This document shows positions 1-8,849 of a DNA stretch of 64,000 bases, one piece after another; within the stretch, counting starts at the first letter, position 1; the number at the start of each line of letters is the position of its first letter. Under the pieces are notes generated by a model. It saw only the letters and a program-made list of their open reading frames with translations, did not search any database and was not told the DNA's origin. Source of the stretch: Achromobacter pestifer (GTDB lineage: Bacteria; Pseudomonadota; Gammaproteobacteria; Burkholderiales; Burkholderiaceae_B); contig NZ_CADIJX010000006.1 of assembly GCF_902859625.1 (NCBI RefSeq), positions 124,001 to 188,000 of the forward strand, given 5' to 3'. Made by a program: the position numbers and the translations under genes.

Positions 1-347
1 AGGAAAGTCAGCAGGCCGGCCAGCATGCTCAGGCCCGCGTACATCAGGCCCATCAGGAACAGTTTCCTGAACACGCCGGGCTGCTTGAGGGGTTTGCCCC
101 ACATCGACGGCAGCATGACGCGGTCGGCATCCACGTGCTTGCACGCGGAAAGCGTCATGAGGGTGATGATCGGCATGAGCGCCACGACCAGGATGGGTCC
201 GATCGGGGGCGTTGCACTGGCGAAGACGACCAAAAGGCTGATGAACATGGCCCAGGTGAACATGGCCAGAGGTTGTTTGCGGAACAGACGGAAACCGTCT
301 CGAACCCATTGCCAGCCGGATGTCGCGGGTAGGAATGCTGCTTGCAT
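1..347 (-). CDS. BPSS1780-like membrane protein, 3' end cut by window
   Basis: The reading frame starts at an ATG at 347 and runs open to the left edge, so the C-terminal part lies outside the window. The visible product begins MQAAFLPATSGWQWVRDGF, with a Trp-rich start followed by hydrophobic segments and a PPIGPILV turn. This resembles the small membrane proteins named BPSS1780 family in Burkholderiales, whose role is unknown. It follows thrB on the same strand after 63 bases and may be cotranscribed with it. The family call is from recognition of the N-terminal pattern only. Confidence 0.6.
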   Translation of the reverse strand, partial: MQAAFLPATSGWQWVRDGFRLFRKQPLAMFTWAMFISLLVVFASATPPIGPILVVALMPIITLMTLSACKHVDADRVMLPSMWGKPLKQPGVFRKLFLMGLMYAGLSMLAGLLTF

Positions 348-410
348 GGCTCTCTAAGGGGGTGATCTCTCAACAGGGACGCGCTAACCCCATTATGGGG
401 GGCGTAATGG

Positions 411-1379
411 TTACGGCAATATTGGCAAGACGGATCGGTGGCGTGCTTGCAACACTCTCTCAAAGTGACGCGGGTCGTGCGGTTTGAGCGTTTGGGCGGG
501 CCGGGGCAGGAAAAAGTCGTACAGGCGGGATATCCAGAAGCGTAGCGCGGCGGCGCGCAGCATCAGCGGCCAGACCTCGCGTTCGGCATCCGTGAACGGA
601 CGCACGCTGGCGTACGCGGCCAGCCAGGATTGCACCAGTTCCGGGACGAATTCACCGGTATCGCGCTCAATGCACCAATCGTTGACGCTGACCGCCACGT
701 CGAACAGCCAGGTGTCGCAACCCGCGAAGTAAAAGTCGATGATGCCGCCCATGAGCGGGTCTTCAAAGGTGCCTGCGAACAGCACGTTGTCGCGGAAAAG
801 GTCGCAATGGGCCGGGCCCGTCTGTAGCGTCTGCCATGCTGGCGTGGCGACGAGGGCTTGCTGGGCGGTCAGTTCCGAGCCTAGCAATTGGGCTTGGGCA
901 GCATCCAGAAACGGCATGACCTTGGGCGCGGTTTCCAGCCACCAGGACAGTCCACGCAGATTGGGCTGCTGAATCGGGAAGTCCTGGGCGGCGAGGTGGG
1001 CACGGGCCAGGGTGGCGCCGGCCAGGGCGCAATGGGCAGCGCCCGGGGCGGGTTCGTAGCCGCCGGGCAGCCGCGAAACAATGGCGCAAGGCTTGCCGTG
1101 CAGCGTGGTCAGGCGGGTGCCGTCGCGCAGGTTCTGGGGCTGGGGCACCGGGATGCCACGCTGGGCCAGGTGGTACATCAGTTCGATGTAGAACGGCAAT
1201 TGGGCGTGCGTCAGGACTTCAAACAAGGTCAGGACGTATTCACCCCGGGTCGTGTACAGGAAGTAGTTGGTGTTCTCGATACCGGCCGTAATCCCTCGAA
1301 GCGAGACGAACTCGCCCAGGTCGAAATGCGCCAGGAGGGCGCGCGCGTCGTCGTCGGATACGGGAGTGAATACGGCCAT
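411..1379 (-). CDS. thrB: Homoserine kinase (type II, APH-fold)
   Basis: The 322-residue product is the aminoglycoside-phosphotransferase-fold homoserine kinase found in beta- and gammaproteobacteria. It phosphorylates homoserine for threonine synthesis in the cytoplasm. An N-terminal segment around residues 28-52 (ITAGIENTNYFLYTT) fits the nucleotide-binding lobe. The catalytic loop HCDLFRDNVLF lies at 191-201, and the metal-binding IIDFYFAGCD at 213-222. Length and motif order fit the family throughout. The gene is divergent from dusA across 184 bases. A short C-rich hairpin at 388-400 lies just past the stop. Confidence 0.93.
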   Translation of the reverse strand: MAVFTPVSDDDARALLAHFDLGEFVSLRGITAGIENTNYFLYTTRGEYVLTLFEVLTHAQLPFYIELMYHLAQRGIPVPQPQNLRDGTRLTTLHGKPCAIVSRLPGGYEPAPGAAHCALAGATLARAHLAAQDFPIQQPNLRGLSWWLETAPKVMPFLDAAQAQLLGSELTAQQALVATPAWQTLQTGPAHCDLFRDNVLFAGTFEDPLMGGIIDFYFAGCDTWLFDVAVSVNDWCIERDTGEFVPELVQSWLAAYASVRPFTDAEREVWPLMLRAAALRFWISRLYDFFLPRPAQTLKPHDPRHFERVLQARHRSVLPILP

Positions 1380-1563
1380 TGATATGCGGGAGTGAAGGGG
1401 TTAACGGACGCTCGGACATGCCTGTGCGGCGGCGGCGGCGCAATTTTAGACCACATAGCGGGCGGGGTTGCGACGAGCGGCCGGGATCGGGGGCATTCGC
1501 CTGCCGGACATAAATCCGCTAAGCCCGTAAAATACCGCATCCCCTTGTTTTGTAGAGTGATTC

Positions 1564-2580
1564 TTGGACTCCCCCGACTGGCGGCTGTGCGTCGCCCCGA
1601 TGATTGACGTAACCGATCGCCATTGCCGCTTTTTCCACCGGCTGCTGGCGCCCCGCGCGCGCCTGTATACGGAAATGATCACCACGGGCGCGTTGCTGCA
1701 CGGCAGTGTTTCGCGTCACTTGGACTTTGACGAAGCCGAGCATCCGGTTGCCCTGCAACTGGGGGGCAGCGAACCCGACGCCTTGGCGCAGTCCGCCAAG
1801 CTGGGCCGCCAATGGGGCTATGACGAGATCAACCTGAATTGCGGGTGTCCGTCCGAGCGCGTACAGAAGGGCGCTTTCGGCGCCTGCCTGATGGCGGAGC
1901 CGGCGCTGGTGGCGGATTGCATGAAAGCCATGCAGGACGCCGTGGATATTCCAGTGACCGTCAAGCATCGGCTGGGGCTGGACTATGAGGAATCCTACGC
2001 ATTCGTCCGGGATTTTGTTGGCAAGATCTACGACACGGGATGCCGGGTTTTCATCGCCCATGCCCGCAATGCGGTGCTCAAGGGACTGACGCCCAAGGAC
2101 AACCGCGAAATCCCGCCGTTGCGCTATGACGTGGTCAAGCAACTGAAGCAGGACTTTCCGGACTGCACGTTCGTGTTGAATGGCGGTTTGGCCGATGCAG
2201 AGCAATCTGTCCGGGCTGCGGACGATTTCGATGGCGTGATGCTAGGCCGCGCGGCTTGGCACACGCCTCGCGTCTTGTCCGAAGTGTCGATGCAGCTATG
2301 GCCGTCGGTGCGCCTGCCTAGCGACGCACAAGTGGTGGACGCCATGACCGAATATGCGGCACGGCAAGTTGCCAAGGGTGTGCCGCTGCGTGTGATGACG
2401 CGGCCGATGCTGGGCTTGGTGAATGGGCAATCGGGTGCACGCCGCTGGCGCCGCATGCTGTCGGACCCGCGCCTGCTTGCCGCCAACAATCCCGAATTGA
2501 TCTACGACGCCTGGCGTAGCCAGCGGCAGGCGCCGGATATGCGAGGCGCCGCATTCGAAGCGGCGCCGGCAGGCATCTAG
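1564..2580 (+). CDS. dusA: tRNA-dihydrouridine(20/20a) synthase DusA
   Basis: This FMN enzyme reduces uridine in the D-loop of tRNA. The N-terminus carries APMIDVTDRH (about residues 11-20), then LNCGCPSERVQKGAFGA with the catalytic Cys, AHARNA, and the phosphate-binding LNGGL and LGRAAW segments of the TIM barrel. At 338 residues it matches DusA rather than the shorter DusB/C pattern. The only start that keeps the conserved N-terminus is a TTG at 1564, because a stop codon lies in frame at 1558-1560. The gene is convergent with the CBS protein. Confidence 0.92.
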   Translation: MDSPDWRLCVAPMIDVTDRHCRFFHRLLAPRARLYTEMITTGALLHGSVSRHLDFDEAEHPVALQLGGSEPDALAQSAKLGRQWGYDEINLNCGCPSERVQKGAFGACLMAEPALVADCMKAMQDAVDIPVTVKHRLGLDYEESYAFVRDFVGKIYDTGCRVFIAHARNAVLKGLTPKDNREIPPLRYDVVKQLKQDFPDCTFVLNGGLADAEQSVRAADDFDGVMLGRAAWHTPRVLSEVSMQLWPSVRLPSDAQVVDAMTEYAARQVAKGVPLRVMTRPMLGLVNGQSGARRWRRMLSDPRLLAANNPELIYDAWRSQRQAPDMRGAAFEAAPAGI

Positions 2581-2631
2581 GCGGGGATCAGCCCTCTGGC
2601 GACAGGCGCTGGGGGCTGCCGATCAAGGCGA

Positions 2632-3090
2632 TCAGGACTTGGCCGGTTCGGCGCTTTCCGTGGGCCAATCGCGGATATAGGCTTTCAGCATATTGTTTTC
2701 AAACTGCTGGGCAGCCACGATGGCCTGAGCCATGTCGTAGAACGAAATCACGCCCATCAGGGTCGGGCCGTCCATGACCGGGATGTAGCGCGCGTGCTTT
2801 TCCAGCATCAGGCGCTGCACTTCGTCGGCGCTGGTATTGGGCGACACGCTGACCGGGGCGTCATCCATGATCGAACGGATGGTGGTTTCGCCGGCCCCGC
2901 CATGGGCGTGCATGTGGCGGATGATCTCGCGGAACGTGAGCATGCCGGTCAGGGTGCCGAATTCCATGATCACTAGCGAGCCTATGTCCTGCTCGCTCAT
3001 GGTTTGCACGGCCTGGGACACAGGCATGTCGGGCGACGCCGTATAGAGCGTATGCCCCTTGACGCGCAAAATCTCGCTGACCTTCAACAT
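2632..3090 (-). CDS. CBS-domain protein (two CBS repeats)
   Basis: The 152-residue soluble protein consists of two CBS motifs, roughly residues 9-65 and 73-130. Each has the typical pattern of a hydrophobic strand, a small turn (DIGSLVIM; ARYIPVMD) and a G-V/M-(I/L)-(S/T) stretch followed by a helix. CBS pairs bind adenine nucleotides and act as energy sensors. Here there is no attached enzyme domain, so the partner is unknown. A strong AGGAGG ribosome site lies five bases before the ATG. The next gene upstream on the same strand is the YihY-type protein. Confidence 0.85.
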   Translation of the reverse strand: MLKVSEILRVKGHTLYTASPDMPVSQAVQTMSEQDIGSLVIMEFGTLTGMLTFREIIRHMHAHGGAGETTIRSIMDDAPVSVSPNTSADEVQRLMLEKHARYIPVMDGPTLMGVISFYDMAQAIVAAQQFENNMLKAYIRDWPTESAEPAKS

Positions 3091-3127
3091 CGGTTCCTCC
3101 TGGGCGGACTACGCCCGAATGCATTTG

Positions 3128-4441
3128 CTATTTCTTGTTCGCTTCCAATTGCAATATGGGAGCGATTCCATTTTCGGTATTCTGCGCTTCTCCGCAGAGT
3201 TCTTCCAGCGTCGGTGTATTTTGCTGGGAAATCACCGCTGAGGCGACTCGCAAAATCTCCGGGTCATTACGGACCCGGGGCTGATTGCGGTCCAGCAGGA
3301 AATGATCCACCACGGGTGCCATCGACGTTTCACGCGCGTCGCAGGTCAGCACCCAATTGTCTTCGGGGCTGCGTGTCACCAAGCCCATGCCGTTCAGGGT
3401 CTCCAGCACATCGTTCAGTTCGTCTTGATGCAGGTGCAATTGCGATGCCAGCAGGTTCGCGGGCAGGCCCGGTGGCTTGGCGGATTGCACTTGCCGCAGG
3501 GCGCGCAGCGCGTCCAGAGCATCGACGAATTGCGCGCCGGGGTAGCGGTTGATCTCCCAGCGGCCCAGCCGGATCAGCGGCGCGCTGGATGCCAGCGTGG
3601 CGCCCAGCAGCACGGCCAGCCAGGACAGGTAGATCCAAAGCAGGAAGATCGGCAGGGTGGCGAATGCGCCGTAAATGATCGTGTAGGTGGGAAACCGGGT
3701 CAGGTAGTACGCAAACCCTGATTTCATGATTTCCAGGACGATGGCCGTGACGCAGCCACCCACCAGCGCATCGCGCCACAGCACTTCGCGGTTGGGCACG
3801 ACAACGAACAGGGCGGCAAAGCCCAGCGCGGTCAGGATGAGGGGAATGAAGGAAACGGCGATGCTGATGACTTCCGGCACGTCCGCCACAAGCCCCAGCG
3901 ATTCTCGCGCCACGAAAGAGGTGGCCCACAGACTGGCCCCGGCCAGGACCGGTCCCAGCGTGATGATCGCCCAATAAACCAGTGCCCGCTGCGGCAGGGG
4001 ACGTTGCCGCGAAACGTGCCAGATGTCATTGAACGCCTGGTCGATCGTCATGATCAGCAGCAAGGAGGTGACCAGCAGGAACGCGCCGCCGATGGCGGTC
4101 AGCCGTGAAGCCTGGCGCGCGAACTGGTTCAGGTATTCCATGATGTTGTCCGAGACGGACGGCGGCATCAGGCTGTTGGTCAGGAAGTCTTCCAGGGCAA
4201 CCCTGAATTCCTGAAACACGGGAAACGCGGTGAACAGGGACAGCACCACGGCCAGCATGGGCACGATGGCCAGCACTGTCGTGAAAGTGAGGCTGGAGGC
4301 AACTTGAAGCAGCTTTTCCTCACCCGCGCGTTCCGCGGTGAATCGGATGACGCGCCCGGCCCTCGCGACCCATGAAGAGCGCGAAGGCGAGGGCTCGGTG
4401 GTCGCCGGTGTCGCGGCGACGGGCTCTGCGGGGCGATTCAT
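3128..4441 (-). CDS. YihY/UPF0761 family inner-membrane protein
   Basis: The 437-residue product has a hydrophilic N-terminus, about six membrane segments between residues 50 and 300, and a soluble C-terminal tail of about 130 residues. The segment SSLTFTTVLAIVPMLAVV and the later IMTIDQAFNDIWHV are hallmarks of the YihY family. This family was once labelled ribonuclease BN, but that enzymatic assignment was withdrawn. The C-terminal tail (residues 300-437) contains a winged-helix-like stretch, as in the longer betaproteobacterial members. Its ATG overlaps nothing when the neighbouring plus-strand gene starts at 4459. Function unknown. Confidence 0.85.
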   Translation of the reverse strand: MNRPAEPVAATPATTEPSPSRSSWVARAGRVIRFTAERAGEEKLLQVASSLTFTTVLAIVPMLAVVLSLFTAFPVFQEFRVALEDFLTNSLMPPSVSDNIMEYLNQFARQASRLTAIGGAFLLVTSLLLIMTIDQAFNDIWHVSRQRPLPQRALVYWAIITLGPVLAGASLWATSFVARESLGLVADVPEVISIAVSFIPLILTALGFAALFVVVPNREVLWRDALVGGCVTAIVLEIMKSGFAYYLTRFPTYTIIYGAFATLPIFLLWIYLSWLAVLLGATLASSAPLIRLGRWEINRYPGAQFVDALDALRALRQVQSAKPPGLPANLLASQLHLHQDELNDVLETLNGMGLVTRSPEDNWVLTCDARETSMAPVVDHFLLDRNQPRVRNDPEILRVASAVISQQNTPTLEELCGEAQNTENGIAPILQLEANKK

Positions 4442-4458
4442 CAGGCGATAATAGCAGC

Positions 4459-4830
4459 ATGAACCCTGAACTCAACCCCCGTTTGCGCCTGTTGGCCTCG
4501 GTTTCTCTATTCGCCCTGATCGTCTTGTGCGTCACCTGGGAAACCGTGGTGGCGCCAGTGCGGCCGGGCGGTTCCTGGATGCTGCTGAAGGCGCTGCCGC
4601 TGGCGTTCCCGCTGCGCGGCATCCTGCGTGGAAACCTATATACCTATCAGTGGGCGTCGATGCTCTCGCTGCTGTATTTGATGGAAGGGGCCGTGCGTGC
4701 CATGTCCGATCCGGCCCCGCTCTCGGTCTTGATGGCCTGGGGCGAGATCATCCTTTCGGCCACCTTTTTCCTTAGCGCCATTTTCTATGTGCGGCCCGCC
4801 AAGCGGGCTGCCAGGAGCCAACGCGCATGA
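4459..4830 (+). CDS. DUF2069 family membrane protein
   Basis: The ATG at 4459 gives a 123-residue product with about three to four hydrophobic helices (LLASVSLFALIVLCVTWE, the LPLAFPLRGIL region, IILSATFFLSAIFYV). A longer reading frame from 4372 exists but would run back over the yihY-type start on the other strand and adds a charged, non-hydrophobic leader, so 4459 is preferred. The RGxLRGNxYTYQWASML stretch is typical of DUF2069. Its stop overlaps the selO start by four bases (ATGA), suggesting translational coupling. Function unknown. Confidence 0.8.
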   Translation: MNPELNPRLRLLASVSLFALIVLCVTWETVVAPVRPGGSWMLLKALPLAFPLRGILRGNLYTYQWASMLSLLYLMEGAVRAMSDPAPLSVLMAWGEIILSATFFLSAIFYVRPAKRAARSQRA

Positions 4831-6314
4831 GCGCCCATTCCTTGTCCGAATTGCACGCCGTTAATTCGTTCGCGGCGTTGCCCGCTGCGTTCTATACCCG
4901 GCTGACGCCGCAGGGGCTGAACAATCCGCGCCTGCTTCATGCCAATACCGATGCGGCTGAGCTGATTGGACTGGACCCATCCGTTCTGCCCACCCCGGAA
5001 TTCCTGGCCGTATTCGCAGGCGTGCAGCCCTTGCCCGGCGGGGACACGCTGGCGGCCGTCTATAGCGGTCACCAATTTGGCGTATGGGCGGGCCAGTTGG
5101 GCGATGGACGCGCGCATCTGCTGGGCGAGGTCCAAGGGCCGTCCGGCGGATGGGAATTGCAATTGAAGGGCGCGGGCATGACGCCTTACTCCCGAATGGG
5201 CGACGGGCGGGCGGTGCTGCGTTCCTCGGTGCGCGAATACCTGGCCAGCGAAGCCATGCACGGACTGGGTATTCCCACGACGCGCGCACTGGCGCTGGTG
5301 GTGTCGGATGATCCCGTCATGCGGGAAACCGTGGAAACCGCCGCCATCGTGACGCGCATGGCACCCAGTTTTGTGCGGTTCGGCTCGTTTGAGCATTGGT
5401 CGTCGCGCCGCCAGCCTGAATTGCTGAAGACGCTGGCGGACTACGTTATCGACCGCTTCTACCCGGAATGCCGCGAATCCCCCACGGGCGAGCCCTTGAG
5501 CGAGACCGCGCCTTACATCAATCTGCTGCGCGCCGTCACGCAGCGCACTGCGCGGCTGATGGCGGACTGGCAGGCGGTGGGCTTTTGCCATGGCGTCATG
5601 AATACGGACAACATGTCCATCTTGGGGCTGACGCTGGATTACGGTCCTTTTGGGTTCATGGACGGTTTCCGCCTGGGCCACGTCTGCAATCATTCCGATT
5701 CGGAAGGGCGCTACTCCTGGAACCGGCAACCATCGGTGGCGTTGTGGAACCTGTACCGGTTGGCAGGCAGCCTGCATACGCTGGTGCAGGATGCCGATGG
5801 CTTGCGCGCCGTGCTGGACGAATTCGAGGCGGTTTTCACGCGGGCCTTCCATGATCGGATGGGTGCAAAGCTGGGTCTCGCGGCTTGGCGCCCAGACGAC
5901 GAGGCGCTGCTGGACGACCTGCTCAAGCTGATGGACGCCAATCAAGCCGATTTCACCCTGTCCTGGCGTCGTCTGGCCGACGCCGTGTTGGGGCAGCGCA
6001 GTGCATTCGAGGATCTGTTCATTGACCGTCCGGCGGCGGCGGCCTGGCTGGACCGCTTGGTGGCACGCCAGGCGCAAGACGGCCGGCCTGCGCAGGACGT
6101 GGCCCAGGCGATGAACCGGGTCAACCCGCTCTACGTACTACGTAATCATCTGGCCGAAGAAGCGATCCGGGCAGCAAAAACGGGTGATGTGAGCGAAATC
6201 GACACGTTGATGAAGCTGTTGCGTAATCCCTTTGTGGCGCAACCCGGGTATGAACGCTATGCCGGATTGCCTCCGGACTGGGCGGGTAGCCTGGAAGTCA
6301 GCTGCTCTTCTTGA
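4827..6314 (+). CDS. selO: Protein adenylyltransferase SelO (YdiU)
   Basis: The 495-residue product belongs to the SelO pseudokinase family, which transfers AMP from ATP to protein hydroxyls and is linked to oxidative-stress responses. Diagnostic stretches are QLGDGRAHLLGE, GDGRAVLRSSVREY (residues about 128-141), GVMNTDNMSILG and LDYGPFGFMD, covering the nucleotide- and metal-binding residues. The last residues are SCSS, in keeping with the family's conserved C-terminal Cys/Sec-containing tail. It is coupled to the DUF2069 gene by an ATGA overlap. A clear hairpin terminator follows at 6376. Confidence 0.93.
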   Translation: MSAHSLSELHAVNSFAALPAAFYTRLTPQGLNNPRLLHANTDAAELIGLDPSVLPTPEFLAVFAGVQPLPGGDTLAAVYSGHQFGVWAGQLGDGRAHLLGEVQGPSGGWELQLKGAGMTPYSRMGDGRAVLRSSVREYLASEAMHGLGIPTTRALALVVSDDPVMRETVETAAIVTRMAPSFVRFGSFEHWSSRRQPELLKTLADYVIDRFYPECRESPTGEPLSETAPYINLLRAVTQRTARLMADWQAVGFCHGVMNTDNMSILGLTLDYGPFGFMDGFRLGHVCNHSDSEGRYSWNRQPSVALWNLYRLAGSLHTLVQDADGLRAVLDEFEAVFTRAFHDRMGAKLGLAAWRPDDEALLDDLLKLMDANQADFTLSWRRLADAVLGQRSAFEDLFIDRPAAAAWLDRLVARQAQDGRPAQDVAQAMNRVNPLYVLRNHLAEEAIRAAKTGDVSEIDTLMKLLRNPFVAQPGYERYAGLPPDWAGSLEVSCSS

Positions 6315-6375
6315 CGCCCGTTCAGCGCGGAATACGAGACGCTGCATACCAAGATCTTGTGGTTTGCACGAAAAC

Positions 6376-6409
6376 ACCGCGATAAATATTGAAATATCGC
6401 GGTTTTTTT
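6376..6409 (+). terminator. Rho-independent terminator after selO
   Basis: A perfect nine-base stem (ACCGCGATA with TATCGCGGT) encloses a ten-base loop and is followed by a run of seven T. It lies 62 bases past the selO stop. Confidence 0.85.
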
Positions 6410-6529
6410 CACTGCAATCATTCGTTTCCGTTGTAAATCTCGTAAGATTGTCGCCTGCGGGACACTCGGGATGGCATGCCGCATCCTTGGGGCATTTGTC
6501 GACAATTTTCAATATAAAGCACTCTGAAT

Positions 6530-7249
6530 ATGCCTGGCGCAGATGGTTTGCTATGTATCGGTCTGCTCGAGGATGATGCCGACTTCCGGGAGGAGTTGGC
6601 GTTAGGCTTGGGCGGCTATGGTTTTCGGGTGGCGTTTGCTTGTGACAATGCTGCGGCGTTCTATCGCCGCCTGCAGGAGCAGCCGTGCGACATCGTTATT
6701 CTGGATGCGCACCTACCCGGCGAGGACGGCTTTTCCGTGGCGACCCGCTTGCGGGCGTTGAGTCCGGTGGGCATTGTCATGCTGACCGGGCGCAGTGCCC
6801 TGGAAGACCGGGTGCGGGGCCTGGAAGGCGGTGCCGACGTCTACATGACCAAACCCGTGGATTTGCTGGAGCTTAGCTCTGTCATCCGTAGCCTGGCCCG
6901 CCGCATGCGCTTGGCAAAAGCGCCCCGTCCGGTGGATGCTGAAACCCGCGCCTCGGCGGACAGCACGTGGTCCTTGCAGGACGGCGGCTGGATCCTGGTG
7001 GCACCCGACGGGGCGTCGTTGCACCTGAGCGCCCAGGAACGGACCTTTCTGATGGCTCTGATGGATGCCGCTGGCAGCGCAGTCAGCCGCCAGGTGCTGG
7101 CGGAGTTGTTCCTGCCTGACAGTCCAGGCGGATTTGAACTGCGCCGCATTGATGTGCTGGTAAGCCGCCTGCGCGCCAAGGCGCAAAGCGCGGGTCTCAA
7201 GCTGCCAGTGCTTTCGGTGCGCGGTCAGGGCTACGTATTCGCCGCCTGA
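6530..7249 (+). CDS. Response regulator, receiver plus winged-helix output
   Basis: The 239-residue protein has a receiver domain at 8-123 and an OmpR/PhoB-like winged-helix domain at about 145-238. Receiver residues are complete: acidic pocket E14, D15, D16, phospho-acceptor D59 (in DIVILDAHLPGEDG), T86, and K108 followed by Pro. The output domain ends in VLSVRGQGYVFAA, the usual wing of this family. It is convergent with the sensor kinase at 7302-8849, 52 bases away; the two may be cognate, but that is inference from position. No strong ribosome site is visible before the ATG. Targets unknown. Confidence 0.88.
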   Translation: MPGADGLLCIGLLEDDADFREELALGLGGYGFRVAFACDNAAAFYRRLQEQPCDIVILDAHLPGEDGFSVATRLRALSPVGIVMLTGRSALEDRVRGLEGGADVYMTKPVDLLELSSVIRSLARRMRLAKAPRPVDAETRASADSTWSLQDGGWILVAPDGASLHLSAQERTFLMALMDAAGSAVSRQVLAELFLPDSPGGFELRRIDVLVSRLRAKAQSAGLKLPVLSVRGQGYVFAA

Positions 7250-7301
7250 CGGGCTTCGGCGTTACCTGACTGGCTTGGCTTTACCTGCCAGGGCTACGCG
7301 C

Positions 7302-8849
7302 CTATGGCCCGGGAGCCTGGGCTGGCAGGGTGATGATGAAGCGCGTACCTGCGCCCACCTTGCTTTGCATGGTCAGCGAACCACCCTGGTTTTGGCAGAT
7401 GCGGCGAGCCAGATACAGGCCGATGCCCATACCCTGGGTTTCGCGGTGCGCGGAGCGCCGGAAATGGGGCTCGAAGATTCGCGCTTGTTCCTCATCCTCG
7501 ATGCCGGGGCCGCGGTCAATGACGGCCAGCCAAGCCATCGGAACACCGTCGACTTGGGTTTGCCCCGCTTCGATTCTGACAGGTTCGTTGGCGGGCGAAT
7601 ACTTGATGGCGTTGTGAATCAGATTGCGTACCACGACGCTGGTCAGCGGGCGGTCGCAATACACGGGCAGGCTTGCGTCGGCCTGCATCAACAACGCATG
7701 CGCGGTATCCGGCTGCATTGCCGTCACGACATCACGCGCTAGCTCGGCCAGATCTGTTTGTTCTCCGCGTGGTGTCCAGGCTTGCTCGCCCAGCCTGTCC
7801 TGATTCAGCAATTGATCCATCAGTTCCGTCATGCGGGCAACCGAACGATGAATTCGGCCCAGGCGGCTGTCGACGGCCTCGCCGCTATCGGACAGGATCA
7901 TGTCCAACGATTGCGCCGCCGCGCTGATGGTGGCTAGCGGGGCGCGCAACTCGTGGGAAATCAGCGCATTCATTTGCCGTTGCGTATCCAAGGCTCCGGC
8001 CAGTTCGGCCAGGCGCAGTTCGCCTTGGGCCAGATGTTCGGCGTCCACCGGATCGTGTCCGGCACGGCTTGCGCCGCTTTGGGGGCGGATTTGGCCGGCC
8101 AGCGTCAAGCCGAACAGGGCGCCCGCAACCAGCAGCAGGCGGGCCAGTTCGATCGGCGTTGCTGCGGTATCGGCGCCATTGGACTGCCAGGCGTCATGTC
8201 CCAACATCCAGGCAGATGCCGCGTATGCGGCGGCCATGGCCAGCGCGGGTGCACGACCGGTCTTGCGGACGGCGGCACGCACGGCGAACCAGACGGCCAG
8301 CGGTACGCTCAGTACCGCGCACAGGCCGGCGATCATGGCCGGAATCGATCCATTTTCCGTTTCATAGACGAAGATCAGCGCCAGCGCCGCAACGGCCGCC
8401 AACGCGATGCTCAAGCCGCGGCATGCCGCAGCCAGCCTGGATGCGTGGGGCAAACCCGACAGCAGCGGGGCCGTCAAGGCCAGCAAGGCTGCAAAAGATC
8501 CAGCTTGAAGCGCGCCGGGCGGCAGTATCTGGGGCAACGATCGGAACAGGCCCTCGATCAGCACGAAGGCCAGACCCGCGCCAAGGATGGCTTGGCGGGT
8601 GTATCCCCACGCGACGGCACAGACCAGGGCGCAAGCGATTGCGACGCCGGCCGTCAGCCCCAACTGGATGTCCTCATAGGGGCCGTTCAGACCATAGGCC
8701 AAGACGGTGCCAGGCCAAAGCAGGGCGCATGACAGGGCGCATAGCAGCATCCCTAGCCGCGATAATGCCGCTTGTGATCTGCTGTTGGCACGTCGTGCAA
8801 GGCGATGGCGAAAAGGCCAGCGGGTGCGAAGAAACAATCCTTCCGTCAA
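7302..8849 (-). CDS. Membrane sensor histidine kinase
   Basis: The 515-residue protein has about seven hydrophobic helices in residues 32-252 (an integral-membrane sensor without a large periplasmic loop), a short linker, then a HisKA domain with SHELRAPLA and phospho-acceptor H299. The HATPase domain follows, with the N box (RNLIHNAIKYS), DRGPGI and GMGIGLYLA. The start is a TTG whose last bases overlap the TGA of the upstream LapD-like gene, so the two are probably translationally coupled. A later in-frame ATG (residue 34) would remove the charged leader only. The neighbouring convergent response regulator is a candidate partner. Confidence 0.86.
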   Translation of the reverse strand: MTEGLFLRTRWPFRHRLARRANSRSQAALSRLGMLLCALSCALLWPGTVLAYGLNGPYEDIQLGLTAGVAIACALVCAVAWGYTRQAILGAGLAFVLIEGLFRSLPQILPPGALQAGSFAALLALTAPLLSGLPHASRLAAACRGLSIALAAVAALALIFVYETENGSIPAMIAGLCAVLSVPLAVWFAVRAAVRKTGRAPALAMAAAYAASAWMLGHDAWQSNGADTAATPIELARLLLVAGALFGLTLAGQIRPQSGASRAGHDPVDAEHLAQGELRLAELAGALDTQRQMNALISHELRAPLATISAAAQSLDMILSDSGEAVDSRLGRIHRSVARMTELMDQLLNQDRLGEQAWTPRGEQTDLAELARDVVTAMQPDTAHALLMQADASLPVYCDRPLTSVVVRNLIHNAIKYSPANEPVRIEAGQTQVDGVPMAWLAVIDRGPGIEDEEQARIFEPHFRRSAHRETQGMGIGLYLARRICQNQGGSLTMQSKVGAGTRFIITLPAQAPGP

